Source of the DNA: Ornithinimicrobium cryptoxanthini
Lineage (GTDB): Bacteria > Actinomycetota > Actinomycetes > Actinomycetales > Dermatophilaceae
Direction of reading: 5' to 3'
DNA: 64,000 nt
Assembly: GCF_023923205.1 (NCBI RefSeq)
Contig: NZ_CP099490.1
Coordinates: 558,001 to 622,000, forward strand
The position numbers and the translations under genes were made by a program. Shown here piece after piece: positions 1 through 8,257 of this stretch. How positions within the stretch are numbered: the first letter of the stretch is position 1; every line of letters starts with the position of its first letter. The notes beneath the pieces are model-generated. The model worked only from the letters and a program-made list of their open reading frames with translations. It was not told the DNA's origin and made no database searches.

Positions 1-1071
1 GCCCGGCTGTGGTTCGAGCAGTTCCACCTGGACGCGCTGCGCCTGGACGCCGTGCACGCGCTGCACGACGAGCGGGCCGAGCACATCCTGGAGGCGCTGG
101 CGAGCCTCGCGGACGGGGTCGCCGAGCGCACGGGTCGACCGCGCACCCTGATCGCCGAGTCTGACCGCAACGACCCGGCCACGGTCAGCCCGCGACGGCC
201 CGGGGGCGCTGGCGGGCTCGGGCTGGCCGGGCAGTGGGCCGACGACATCCACCACGCCCTGCATGTGGCGCTGACGGGGGAGACGGCCGGCTACTACGCC
301 GACTTCGCCGAGCCGGGGGCGTTGACCAAGGTGTTGACCTCGACCCCGTTCTTCCACGACGGCACGTTCTCCACCTTCCGGGAGCGCGCGCACGGCCGGC
401 CGGTCGACCTGGTCACCACGCCACCGTGGCGGTTCGTGGCCTCGCTCCAGACGCACGACCAGATCGGCAACCGGGCCGCGGGAGACCGACTGTGCCACAA
501 CGTGACTCCAGGACAGGCCGCGATCGGTGCGGCCCTGCTGCTGACGGCCCCCTACACCCCGATGCTCTTCATGGGGGAGGAGTGGGGCGCCAGCACAACG
601 TGGCAGTTCTTCACCGACCACTCCGAGCCCGAGCTGGTCGAGTCGATCCGCACCGGCCGGGCCCGGGAGTTCGCCGCGCACGGGTGGGCCGCGGCCGTGC
701 CCGACCCGCAGGACGAGGGCACCGTGACGGCGTCGCGGCTGGACTGGTCCGAGCTCGAGACACCGCCGCACGCCTCGCTCCTGGAGTGGCACCGCACGCT
801 CCTGCGCCTGCGTCGCGAGCTGCCCGACCTGCGCGCCGCGGCGCTGGACGAAGCCCGTCTGACCCGCGACGGGGACGTGCTGGAGCTCACCCGTGGCGCG
901 GTCCGCGTCCTGGCCAACCTGGGGGAGCAGGCGCGGACCGTGACGGTGCCGGCCGAGCCGGGCGCACGGCATACGACCGAGGCGTATGGCGGGGCCCGGC
1001 TGGACGGGGACAGCGCCACCCTGCCGGGGCACTCGGTGATCGTGCTGGGTCCGCGTACGGTGGAACGGTGA
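1..1071 (+). CDS. treZ: Malto-oligosyltrehalose trehalohydrolase, C-terminal part (5' end outside window)
   Basis: C-terminal part of a cytoplasmic GH13 enzyme that releases trehalose from the maltooligosyl-trehalose made by TreY. The frame is open from base 1, so the N-terminal domain and the first barrel strands are missing. Visible GH13 signatures are region II LRLDAVHAL (bases 37-63, nucleophile Asp), region III IAESD (Glu codon 157-159) and region IV QTHDQIGNR (His-Asp codons 454-459). The tail after about base 840 resembles the small all-beta C-terminal domain. Its stop overlaps the next start as GTGA, so the two are probably cotranscribed. Together with otsA-otsB near 56-58 kb this implies two trehalose routes. 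Another GH13 enzyme is possible, but LDAVHA and THDQIGNR are typical of TreZ. Confidence 0.9.
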   Translation, partial: ARLWFEQFHLDALRLDAVHALHDERAEHILEALASLADGVAERTGRPRTLIAESDRNDPATVSPRRPGGAGGLGLAGQWADDIHHALHVALTGETAGYYADFAEPGALTKVLTSTPFFHDGTFSTFRERAHGRPVDLVTTPPWRFVASLQTHDQIGNRAAGDRLCHNVTPGQAAIGAALLLTAPYTPMLFMGEEWGASTTWQFFTDHSEPELVESIRTGRAREFAAHGWAAAVPDPQDEGTVTASRLDWSELETPPHASLLEWHRTLLRLRRELPDLRAAALDEARLTRDGDVLELTRGAVRVLANLGEQARTVTVPAEPGARHTTEAYGGARLDGDSATLPGHSVIVLGPRTVER

Positions 1072-1748
1072 GGTTCCACAAGCCGATCCCGGTCCCCCCG
1101 GAGTCGATCGAGAGCGTCGCGGGTCCCGACCAGCTGGAGCTGGCCGAGATGGCCCACCGCAGTGCTGCCGCGCTGGTGGACCGGGGGCGCAGCAACGAGG
1201 ACCCGGAGGTGCGGGCCAAGCTGATCGACCTGCCGCAGACCGTCGGCCTGACCACGCTGGCCGAGGTGTGGTCGGCCCGTCCAGCGCGCACACTGCCCGG
1301 CGCCCTGTGGCGGCTCTATGTGCTGCGCGAGTGGGTGCAGCGCTCGCCCGAGCTGGTCGCCGACGCGTTCAGTGCCGGCGCGGCGCACGCCGACGTCTAT
1401 CGCGTCATCTCCGGTGTCGTCGAACCGCCCCGGCCGGAGGACCTGCACGAGCTGACCCATCAGATCCTGCACGGCGTCTTCGAGGGCGACCTGGACGTCG
1501 CGCTGGAGCGGGCGGCGGCCTTCTGTCACGTCACCGCGACGGGTCTGGCGGTGCAGCACGGGGAGGGGCCCCCCAGCGGGCCTGGCGCCGACAACCCCCC
1601 GGAGGTGCCCGCGGGCGGAGAGCAGGAGGAGGCCGATCCAGCTGGCGCCGAGCGCTCCGAAGCGCTGCGGCGTGCGGCGCGGCTGCAGGACACGGCCGCC
1701 GACCTGCAGGCCTGTGCCCGGCTCTGGCTGCGCGGCGAGTTGCACTGA
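1068..1748 (+). CDS. Conserved actinobacterial protein of unknown function
   Basis: 226-residue acidic soluble protein; I do not recognise a characterised family. The GTG start overlaps the treZ stop (GTGA) and is the only start that avoids running deep into treZ in another frame. The first 140 residues look helical and well ordered, with stretches such as LWRLYVLREWV and LTHQILHGVFEGDLD. Residues about 160-195 are rich in Pro, Gly and Glu, probably a flexible linker, followed by a short helical C-terminus. There is no signal peptide or membrane segment. The tight overlap suggests translation coupled to TreZ, but a role in trehalose metabolism is only a guess from position. Confidence 0.75.
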   Translation: MRFHKPIPVPPESIESVAGPDQLELAEMAHRSAAALVDRGRSNEDPEVRAKLIDLPQTVGLTTLAEVWSARPARTLPGALWRLYVLREWVQRSPELVADAFSAGAAHADVYRVISGVVEPPRPEDLHELTHQILHGVFEGDLDVALERAAAFCHVTATGLAVQHGEGPPSGPGADNPPEVPAGGEQEEADPAGAERSEALRRAARLQDTAADLQACARLWLRGELH

Positions 1749-2074
1749 GACCTCAGCCGGGCTGTGCGGGCGTGTCAACTCCCTGGTCGTCCACAGGTGG
1801 GAAGAGATCTGACGCATGAGCGGTTAACCTGGTCGTGTGCCGGGCCGCGGCAGCCCCGGGCTCCAACATTCGCCGCTACGAGCGGCCACACGCCGAGAGG
1901 CGCTCCCGGTCCGGCACACCTACTTCTTCTGAGCCACACGTTCTGAGCCACACGGCCGGTGGCCCGCGCCCCTCCCGCCTGCCGTCATCCAGGATTCGCC
2001 TTCGCGCCACCCGTGCGTAACATTCAGTCTGCGACGGGTTGTCGTCGCACCGGCCCACCCAAGCGAGCAGACCA
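1749..2074. other. Intergenic region with a 14-bp tandem duplication
   Basis: About 326 bases without a convincing gene between the treZ operon and the DUF47-pit operon. It contains two perfect adjacent copies of TTCTGAGCCACACG (1927-1940 and 1941-1954). A TAACAT at about 2018-2023 could be the -10 box of the downstream operon. No GTTCAC-type PHO repeat is visible here, unlike upstream of pstS and phoU. Confidence 0.5.
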
Positions 2075-2692
2075 GTGCGCATCCGGATGACTCCTCGAAC
2101 GGCATCGTTCGCGACCGCCTTCGCCGGACTTGCGGACCAGGTGCGGCTGGGGGCCCTCGCGGTGCAGGACTCGCTCGGCCCGGCCAGCCACACGCGGCGC
2201 ACCGACCTGGACCGCCTTCAGCAGATCGAGCGGGAGGGCCAGCGGGCCCGCGACCAGATCGTCGAGCTGGCCCGTGACTCGTTCGTGACCCCTTTCGACC
2301 GGGGTGACATCCACCTCTTGGCTGTGCGGCTGACCGAGTGCCTCTCGCACATGGAGCAGGCGGTGGACGCCGGCGTCCGGCACCGCATCGACGAGTTCCC
2401 AGAGGGCACCGCCGCCCTTGTGGACGCCCTCGTGCGGATGGCCGAGCTGACCGCGCGAGCGCTGCCCACGCTCTATAGCCCCGACGGGGCAGCCGACTAC
2501 CCGGGGGAGATCCGCCGGATCGCCTCCCGTGCCGAGCCCATCCGGCGCGACCTGGCGACGCAGAACCTCGCCGGCTCCGACCCGCTCGGGGCGATGCGCA
2601 CCGCCGCGGCGCTCGACGGTCTGGCGCTGACACTGCGCTCCTTCGAGCAGGTCGCCACCGTCGTCGAGGGCATCGTCGTCAAGGAGTCCTGA
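2075..2692 (+). CDS. DUF47 (PhoU-like) accessory protein of the Pit phosphate transporter
   Basis: 205-residue all-helical protein of the DUF47/PhoU-like family, normally encoded just upstream of a Pit transporter and thought to modulate it. The GTG at 2075 gives the family-like beginning VRIRMTPRTASF; an in-frame start at 2039 would add an unconserved tail. Helical segments carry the expected alternating charged and hydrophobic pattern, for example QIEREGQRARDQIVELARD and FDRGDIHLLAVRLTECL. No membrane segment is present. The stop lies 3 bases before the pit start, so the two form an operon. Assignment to DUF47 rather than PhoU proper rests on this pairing; a true PhoU is encoded at 30381. 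Confidence 0.85.
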   Translation: MRIRMTPRTASFATAFAGLADQVRLGALAVQDSLGPASHTRRTDLDRLQQIEREGQRARDQIVELARDSFVTPFDRGDIHLLAVRLTECLSHMEQAVDAGVRHRIDEFPEGTAALVDALVRMAELTARALPTLYSPDGAADYPGEIRRIASRAEPIRRDLATQNLAGSDPLGAMRTAAALDGLALTLRSFEQVATVVEGIVVKES

Positions 2693-2695
2693 GCG

Positions 2696-3688
2696 GTGGA
2701 CTGGCTCCCCGTCGGCGTGGTCATTGCGCTCGCCCTCATCTTTGCCTTCACCAATGGCTTCCATGACGCGTCCAACTCCGTCGCGACCGCGATCGCGACG
2801 CGGGCCCTGAGCCCGCGCATCGCGGTGGCCATGGCGGCCGTCCTCAACCTGGCCGGGGCGTTCCTCGGGGAGGGGATTGCTCGGGTCATTGGGGAGAGCA
2901 TCATCAGGCCGCCGGATGGCCGCGAAGGTCTGGTCATCCTCGGCTCGGCGCTGGTCGGTGCCATTGCCTGGAACCTGCTGACCTGGTGGCGGGGGATGCC
3001 GTCGTCGTCCTCCCACGCGCTGATCGGGGGCCTGGCCGGCGCCTCGCTCGCCGCGGGAGCCACGGTCCTGTGGGGCGGCATCTGGTGGGACGTCGCCCTC
3101 CCCATGCTGATCTCGCCGCTCGCAGGGCTCGTGGTCGCCTATCTGGTGATGCGCCTGCTGATCAGCCGTCTCGGTCACCTGTCCCGCCGTCGGGCCGACC
3201 GGGACCTGCGCTATGCCCAGGTCGCCTCCGCGGGGGCCATGGCACTGGGGCACGGGCTGCAGGATGCGGCCAAGACGATGGGAGTGGTCGTCCTCGCCCT
3301 GACCGTCAGCGGCCACAGCTCGGGCGACGACGTGCCCTGGGAGGTCATGCTGGGGGCCGCACTCGCCCTGGCTGCCGGGACGTATGCCGGGGGGTGGCGG
3401 ATCATGCGGACTCTCGGACGGCGGATCATCACTCCGGCACCCGAACCGGCACAGGGCATGGTGGCAGAGGCCTCGTCGGCCGCGATCCTTTATCTAGCGG
3501 GTGCGCTGCACGCCCCGGTGTCCACCACCCACACGATCACGGCCTCGATCGTCGGCGCAGGGCTGATTGGCCGCCGGTCGGCCATCCGATGGGGCACGGT
3601 CGGTCGCATCCTGCGGGTCTGGCTCGTCACCTTCCCGGCCGCAGCAGCCGTCAGCGCGCTCCTCTGCTGGGTGGCGCTCAGCCTCTGA
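2696..3688 (+). CDS. pit: Low-affinity inorganic phosphate transporter, PiT family
   Basis: 330-residue polytopic membrane protein that imports phosphate, probably as a metal-phosphate complex driven by the ion gradient. The two inverted-repeat signatures of the PiT family are visible: FTNGFHDASNSVATAIATRA near residue 20 and HAPVSTTHTITASIVGAGL near residue 278. Around ten hydrophobic segments separate them, with a charged loop (HLSRRRADRDLRY) between the halves. It starts at GTG 3 bases after the DUF47 stop. It is immediately followed by the pst operon, so low- and high-affinity phosphate uptake sit side by side, but only pstS has a visible PHO box. Confidence 0.93.
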   Translation: MDWLPVGVVIALALIFAFTNGFHDASNSVATAIATRALSPRIAVAMAAVLNLAGAFLGEGIARVIGESIIRPPDGREGLVILGSALVGAIAWNLLTWWRGMPSSSSHALIGGLAGASLAAGATVLWGGIWWDVALPMLISPLAGLVVAYLVMRLLISRLGHLSRRRADRDLRYAQVASAGAMALGHGLQDAAKTMGVVVLALTVSGHSSGDDVPWEVMLGAALALAAGTYAGGWRIMRTLGRRIITPAPEPAQGMVAEASSAAILYLAGALHAPVSTTHTITASIVGAGLIGRRSAIRWGTVGRILRVWLVTFPAAAAVSALLCWVALSL

Positions 3689-3728
3689 CCCGTCCCGTGG
3701 TGAGGCACGGCACATCCGATAGTTGCAG

Positions 3729-3761
3729 ATTCAGTCGCAGTTCACGCCGCGTTCACCCAGC
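3729..3761 (+). promoter_or_regulatory. PHO box upstream of pstS (three 11-bp direct-repeat units)
   Basis: Two strong units, GTTCACGCCGC at 3740 and GTTCACCCAGC at 3751, are spaced exactly 11 bp, preceded in phase by a weaker ATTCAGTCGCA at 3729. Actinobacterial PhoP/RegX3-type response regulators bind such 11-bp direct repeats (core GTTCACC). The box lies about 28 bp before a TAACGT -10 candidate, the usual place for an activator. RegX3, encoded at 28228, is the obvious candidate. Confidence 0.8.
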
Positions 3762-3788
3762 GCCCCCGATCGGGTCACATCCCCTCCT

Positions 3789-3794
3789 TAACGT
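3789..3794 (+). promoter_or_regulatory. Candidate -10 box of the pst operon
   Basis: TAACGT fits the actinobacterial TANNNT -10 consensus. No good -35 is present, as expected for an activator-dependent promoter with the PHO box just upstream. It would give a leader of roughly 88 bases before pstS. Confidence 0.5.
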
Positions 3795-3888
3795 GCGGGA
3801 AGGTTGGCAACGTCGCCAGCGCGCCGGACTGCGAGAACTTCCGCAGATCACGGGCACCCTCCAACTTCAGCTTGAGAGAGGCAACATC

Positions 3889-5058
3889 TTGAAGCTTCAC
3901 CGCTTTGGCCCCACCGTCGCGATCGCGATGGCGGCCTCCTTGGTCCTGACCGCGTGCGGCGACGACAACCCTGCTGCCGACAACGAGACCACCCCGGATA
4001 GCAACGCTGCCGAGGAGAGTGACACCGACACCGACACCGAGTCTGCGGACACAGACGCCGCCGCCGGGGGCGAGCTGTCCGGCACTCTGGCCGGCGCGGG
4101 TGCCTCGTCCCAGGACTCTGCCATGGCGGCCTGGGTCGCGGGCTACAACGCCGACGTCGAGCCGGGCGTGACCGTGAACTATGACGGCGTGGGCTCCGGT
4201 GCCGGTCGCGAGCAGTTCATCGCCGGCGCGGTGCAGTTCGCCGGCTCCGACGCTGCCCTCGACGACGAGGAGCGCGCGGCGGTCACCAGCGTGTGTGGCG
4301 ACGGCGGCGCGATGAACCTGCCGGTCTACATCTCCCCGGTGGCCATCCCGTTCAACCTCGACGGTGTCACCGAGCTCAACCTGAGCCCGACCGTGCTGGC
4401 CCAGATCTTCGACCAGCAGATCACTAACTGGAACGACGAGGCCATCGCGGCCGACAACCCCGACGTCGAGCTGCCCGACCAGGCCATCACCGTCGTGAAC
4501 CGCTCCGACGACTCCGGCACGACCGAGAACTTCATGGAGTACCTCTCGGCCGCGGCTCCCGACGCCTGGTCCTACGAGGCGGACAAGGCCTGGCCGGTCT
4601 CCGGTGGCGAGGCTGCCGCGCAGACCTCCGGCGTCATCCAGGTCGTCGGCGCCACCCCGGGCTCGATCGGCTACTCCGACGCCTCGGCGGTCGGCCAGCT
4701 GAGCACTGCAAAGGTCGGCGTGGGTGAGGAGTTCGTCGCGTTCTCTCCCGAGGCCGCTGCCAAGGTCGTGGACGCGTCCGAGCCGATCGACACCGGCGTC
4801 GAGGGCGACCTCGCGCTGGAGCTGGCGCGCGACACCACGGAGTCCGGTGCCTACCCCATCGTCCTGGTCTCCTACCACCTCGTGTGCAAGGACTACGCGG
4901 ACGCTGCCCAGGCCGACCTGGTCAAGAGCTTCGTGGGTTACGTCATCTCCGAGGAGGGTCAGGCTGCCTCTGCCGACGCGGCCGGCTCCGCCCCGATCTC
5001 GGCCGACCTGCGCGCCATGGCTGAGGAGTCCCTGGCGTCGATCAACGCTGGCGAGTGA
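3889..5058 (+). CDS. pstS: Phosphate ABC transporter substrate-binding lipoprotein PstS
   Basis: 389-residue phosphate-binding protein anchored outside the membrane. The TTG start is chosen because GAGAGAGG lies 7 bases upstream and it gives a compact signal peptide ending in the lipobox LTAC (Cys23). The following 40 residues are Asp/Glu/Thr-rich, a linker typical of actinobacterial lipoproteins. The mature domain has PstS ligand motifs: GAGASSQDSAMAAWV, then RSDDSGTTENFMEYL where Ser-Gly-Thr-Thr contacts phosphate, and TPGSIGYSDASA. First gene of pstSCAB behind the PHO box. A strong hairpin follows the stop, probably raising PstS output over the permeases. Confidence 0.95.
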   Translation: MKLHRFGPTVAIAMAASLVLTACGDDNPAADNETTPDSNAAEESDTDTDTESADTDAAAGGELSGTLAGAGASSQDSAMAAWVAGYNADVEPGVTVNYDGVGSGAGREQFIAGAVQFAGSDAALDDEERAAVTSVCGDGGAMNLPVYISPVAIPFNLDGVTELNLSPTVLAQIFDQQITNWNDEAIAADNPDVELPDQAITVVNRSDDSGTTENFMEYLSAAAPDAWSYEADKAWPVSGGEAAAQTSGVIQVVGATPGSIGYSDASAVGQLSTAKVGVGEEFVAFSPEAAAKVVDASEPIDTGVEGDLALELARDTTESGAYPIVLVSYHLVCKDYADAAQADLVKSFVGYVISEEGQAASADAAGSAPISADLRAMAEESLASINAGE

Positions 5059-5081
5059 TCTGATTCGACTAGGTCAAGCCA

Positions 5082-5125
5082 CCGTTGCGACGGCTTCCGC
5101 CCAGGTGCGGTAGCCGTCGCAGCGG
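5082..5125 (+). terminator. Strong hairpin between pstS and pstC (attenuator or mRNA 3'-end stabiliser)
   Basis: Arms at 5082-5095 and 5112-5125 pair over 14 bp with one G-U, around a 16-base loop. It lies 23 bases after the pstS stop and 42 bases before pstC, with no T-tract. It probably terminates or stabilises part of the transcript so that the binding protein outnumbers the permease. Confidence 0.75.
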
Positions 5126-5167
5126 CGCGTCGAACGTGAGAACAACCCGTGACTGTTGAGGACTGAG

Positions 5168-6100
5168 ATGAGCACAACGACCACCCGCGTCCCGCGCAAG
5201 GTCATCCGCCGACCCGGGGACCTGATCTTCGGCGGCGCCTCGGTGGGTTCTGCCCTGCTGATCCTGGTGATCCTGGCCGGTGTGGCGATCTTCCTGACCG
5301 TCGAGGCGATCCCCGCCTTCACCGCAGACCCCGCTGAGGTCACCGACGGAGAGGGCTTCCTCTCCTACGTGTGGCCGCTGGTGGCCGGCACGGTGATCGC
5401 CTCCGTCATCGCCATGGTCGTGGCAACCCCGATCGCGGTCGGCATCGCGTTGTTCATCTCGCACTACGCCGCCCGGCGGATCGGCAGCGTCCTCGGCTTC
5501 ATCATCGACCTGCTCGCCGCAGTGCCCAGCGTGGTCTTCGGCATGTGGGGCATGCAGGTCTTCGCCGTGAAGCTGGCGCCGTTCTATCAGTGGCTCGAGG
5601 AGCACCTCGGTTTCATCCCGTTCTTCGCCAGCGGCTCCGCGACCGGGCGCACCCTGCTGACCGCCTCGCTCGTCCTGGCCGTGATGATCCTGCCGATCAT
5701 CACCTCGGTCTCCCGCGAGGTCTTCCTGCAGACGCCGCGGCTGCATGAGGAGGCCGCCCTCGCTCTCGGCGCTACCCGCTGGGAGATGATCCGCACCGCG
5801 GTCCTCCCGTTCGGCATGCCAGGAGTCATCGGTGGGACGATGCTCGGCCTCGGTCGGGCGCTCGGTGAGACGATGGCCGTGGCGATCATCCTCTCGCCAG
5901 GGGTGTTCTCGTGGAACCTGATCGGGACCGGCAACAAGACGATCCCCTCCGAGATCGCCCTGAACTTCCCCGAGGCCGCGGGTCTGCGCCTGTCCGAGCT
6001 GATCGCCGCGGGCCTGGTCCTATTTGTGATCACCCTCGCGGTCAACCTGTTTGCGCGGTGGATCGTCGACCGCCGTTCCGAGTTCTCAGGAGCCAACTGA
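5168..6100 (+). CDS. pstC: Phosphate ABC transporter permease PstC
   Basis: 310-residue inner-membrane permease, one half of the PstC-PstA channel. The ATG at 5168 follows a GAG-rich ribosome site and gives MSTTTTRVPRK before the first membrane helix (about residues 25-48). Six hydrophobic segments are visible. The cytoplasmic EAA loop that docks PstB is seen as EEAALALGATRWEMIRTAVLP, about residues 193-213. An upstream TTG at 5156 is possible but adds nothing conserved. The stop overlaps pstA as ATGA. Confidence 0.94.
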   Translation: MSTTTTRVPRKVIRRPGDLIFGGASVGSALLILVILAGVAIFLTVEAIPAFTADPAEVTDGEGFLSYVWPLVAGTVIASVIAMVVATPIAVGIALFISHYAARRIGSVLGFIIDLLAAVPSVVFGMWGMQVFAVKLAPFYQWLEEHLGFIPFFASGSATGRTLLTASLVLAVMILPIITSVSREVFLQTPRLHEEAALALGATRWEMIRTAVLPFGMPGVIGGTMLGLGRALGETMAVAIILSPGVFSWNLIGTGNKTIPSEIALNFPEAAGLRLSELIAAGLVLFVITLAVNLFARWIVDRRSEFSGAN

Positions 6101-7245
6101 TGAGCACCCAGACCGAGCGACCTGAGACCACATCGGCGACGAGTCACGAGCTGGACCAGCTCAGTGGTGTCGTGCCCTCGCCGGTCCGCCCCGCGTCACC
6201 GCGGCTGGCCTGGGTCGCGCTCACCGGGGGAGTCCTCGTGGGGCTGGCCCTGTGGCTGTTCCTCGACCTGCCCGTCGCCGTCGCTGCGGTCCTGGGCTAC
6301 CTGGTCTATCTGGTCGCGGTCCACGTCACCTATCGCATTGTCGGTGGCGCCCGGGTCGCCACCGACCAGACGATGCGGGCCCTGGTCTACGGCGCGTTCG
6401 TGCTCGCGATCATCCCGCTGATCTCCCTGCTCTGGACGGTGGTCGAGAACGGAGCCCTGCGGGCGCTGCAGCCCGACTACCTCATGCAGTCGATGAACGG
6501 CGTGACGGGCGTGCACGACCGGGAGTATGCCGAGGGCAACGCTCCGATGATCGGTGGCGCCTACCACGCGGTCATCGGCACCCTCATCATCACCGGCATC
6601 GCCACGGTCATCTCCGTCCCGATCGGACTGTTCACCGCGATCTACCTGGTGGAGTACGGCGGCAAGAGCCGGCTCGCCAAGGTCATCAGGTTCCTGGTCG
6701 ACGTGATGACCGGCATCCCCTCGATCGTGGCGGGGCTGTTTGCCTTCGCGCTGTTTGCCGTGCTCTTCGGCATCGGCACCAAGAACGGCATGGCCGGTGC
6801 GGTCGCGCTGTCGGTGCTGATGATCCCCACCGTCGTGCGCAACAGTGAGGAGATGCTGCGCATCGTTCCCCACGAGCTGCGCGAGGCGGCGCTGGCGCTC
6901 GGGGTGCCCAAGTGGCTGACCATCGCCAAGGTCGTGCTTCCCACGGCCGCGTCGGGACTGGCCTCCGGCATCACCCTGGCCATCGCCCGCGTCATCGGTG
7001 AGACCGCACCGCTGCTCGTGGCTGTCGGGTTCACCCGCGCGGTCAACGTGGACCCGACCGAGGGCCCGATGAGCAACCTGGCGCTGTTCGCCTACTACAT
7101 GTTCACCCGTCCGTTGAACCCCGGCTACCGCGACCCCAGCCTCGAGCGGGCGTGGGCTGCTGCCGTCCTGCTGGTGGTCATCGTGATCGCCCTCAACCTC
7201 CTGGCCCGAGCCATCGCGAAGTTCTTCGCGCCGAAGACCCGCTGA
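6100..7245 (+). CDS. pstA: Phosphate ABC transporter permease PstA
   Basis: 381-residue permease partner of PstC. The ATG overlaps the pstC stop (ATGA), giving translational coupling. It is longer than most PstA proteins because of about 85 extra N-terminal residues with two additional hydrophobic segments (around 35-70), a form common in Actinobacteria. The core permease has the EAA loop [21 protein letters not shown] and the segment [17 protein letters not shown] soluble external segment, around [16 protein letters not shown], precedes the core. It is followed 29 bases later by pstB. Confidence 0.94.
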   Translation: MSTQTERPETTSATSHELDQLSGVVPSPVRPASPRLAWVALTGGVLVGLALWLFLDLPVAVAAVLGYLVYLVAVHVTYRIVGGARVATDQTMRALVYGAFVLAIIPLISLLWTVVENGALRALQPDYLMQSMNGVTGVHDREYAEGNAPMIGGAYHAVIGTLIITGIATVISVPIGLFTAIYLVEYGGKSRLAKVIRFLVDVMTGIPSIVAGLFAFALFAVLFGIGTKNGMAGAVALSVLMIPTVVRNSEEMLRIVPHELREAALALGVPKWLTIAKVVLPTAASGLASGITLAIARVIGETAPLLVAVGFTRAVNVDPTEGPMSNLALFAYYMFTRPLNPGYRDPSLERAWAAAVLLVVIVIALNLLARAIAKFFAPKTR

Positions 7246-7274
7246 CACGCAGACCCGAAAGAGAAGCTATCCAC

Positions 7275-8054
7275 ATGTCCAAGCGCATCGACGTCAACGA
7301 CCTCAACATCTTCTATGGCAACTTCCACGCCGTGAAGGATGTCAGCATGGTCATCGAACCCAAGACGGTGACCGCCTTCATCGGCCCGTCCGGCTGCGGC
7401 AAGTCGACCTTCCTGCGCACCCTGAACCGGATGCACGAGGTGATTCCCGGCGCCCGCGTCGAGGGTGAGGTCAGCATCGACGGCAAGAACCTCTATGCCC
7501 GCGGAGTCGACCCGGTCGACGTCCGCCGCGAGGTCGGGATGGTCTTCCAGCGCCCGAACCCGTTCCCGACCATGTCGATCCGGGACAACGTCCTGGCCGG
7601 GGTGAAGCTGAACAGCAAGCGGATGTCGAAGACGGCCGGTGACGAGCTCGCGGAGCGCTCACTGCGCGGTGCGAACCTCTGGAACGAGGTCAAGGACCGG
7701 CTCGACAAGCCCGGCTCGGGCCTGTCCGGTGGCCAGCAGCAGCGCCTGTGTATCGCCCGCGCGATCGCGGTCCAGCCGCAGGTCCTGCTCATGGATGAGC
7801 CGTGCTCGGCCCTCGACCCGATCTCGACGCTGGCGATCGAGGACCTGATCAACGACCTGAAGTCCGAGTTCACCGTGGTCATCGTCACGCACAACATGCA
7901 GCAGGCGGCCCGCGTCTCCGACCGCACCGGCTTCTTCAACATCGAGGCCACCGGCCAGCCGGGGCAGCTGGTCGAGTTCGACGACACGCAACAGATCTTC
8001 AACAACCCGGCACAGAAGGCCACGGAGGACTACATCTCCGGCCGCTTCGGCTGA
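7275..8054 (+). CDS. pstB: Phosphate ABC transporter ATP-binding protein PstB
   Basis: 259-residue cytoplasmic ATPase that powers PstCA. Walker A is GPSGCGKST (residues about 38-46), the ABC signature is LSGGQQQR, Walker B is [13 protein letters not shown] and the switch histidine is in IVTHNMQQ. The C-terminal [18 protein letters not shown] and [11 protein letters not shown] are typical of PstB. The ATG follows GAAAGAGAAG. Unlike many genomes, phoU is not next in the operon but at 30381 beside senX3. The last codons lie inside the first copy of a 33-35-bp repeat. Confidence 0.96.
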   Translation: MSKRIDVNDLNIFYGNFHAVKDVSMVIEPKTVTAFIGPSGCGKSTFLRTLNRMHEVIPGARVEGEVSIDGKNLYARGVDPVDVRREVGMVFQRPNPFPTMSIRDNVLAGVKLNSKRMSKTAGDELAERSLRGANLWNEVKDRLDKPGSGLSGGQQQRLCIARAIAVQPQVLLMDEPCSALDPISTLAIEDLINDLKSEFTVVIVTHNMQQAARVSDRTGFFNIEATGQPGQLVEFDDTQQIFNNPAQKATEDYISGRFG

Positions 8055-8115
8055 CCCCGCCACACCTGGGCACGCTTCCTCGGCTGACCCCGCCCCACAC
8101 CTGGGCACGGTTCCT
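8048..8115. repeat. 33-35-bp direct duplication spanning the pstB stop codon
   Basis: Two near-identical copies (8048-8080 and 8081-8115) each contain CGGCTGACCCCGCC and CACCTGGGCACG. The first copy includes the last codons and stop of pstB. The copies differ by a 2-base insertion and one substitution. The 13-bp CCTGGGCACGGTT (8100-8112) is complementary to two sites at 8155 and 8181, so a large hairpin could form and serve as the operon terminator. Confidence 0.75.
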
Positions 8116-8149
8116 CGGCCGGGGGGCGGGATATACCTAGTGCACAGGC

Positions 8150-8250
8150 GCGACAACCGTGCCCAGGTTGGTCTGGCGACAACCGTGCCCAGGTTGGTAT
8201 GGCGGCACGTGCCCGGGTCGGTATGGCGGCACGTGCGTGCCCCGGTCGGG
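8150..8250. repeat. Degenerate 24-26-bp tandem repeat between pstB and mutT1
   Basis: Units begin at 8150, 8176, 8202 and 8226. The first two differ at one base over 26 bp; the last two are diverged and share GCGGCACGTGC. AACCGTGCCCAGG in units one and two is the inverse of part of the preceding duplication. The region lies between convergent genes and encodes nothing convincing. Confidence 0.7.
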
Positions 8251-8257
8251 TGCGGGG

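Noticed and set aside
552..1817. Long minus-strand frame opposite treZ and the unknown gene
   Set aside because: Arg/Gly-rich with no motif and no start signal; a shadow of the plus-strand genes.
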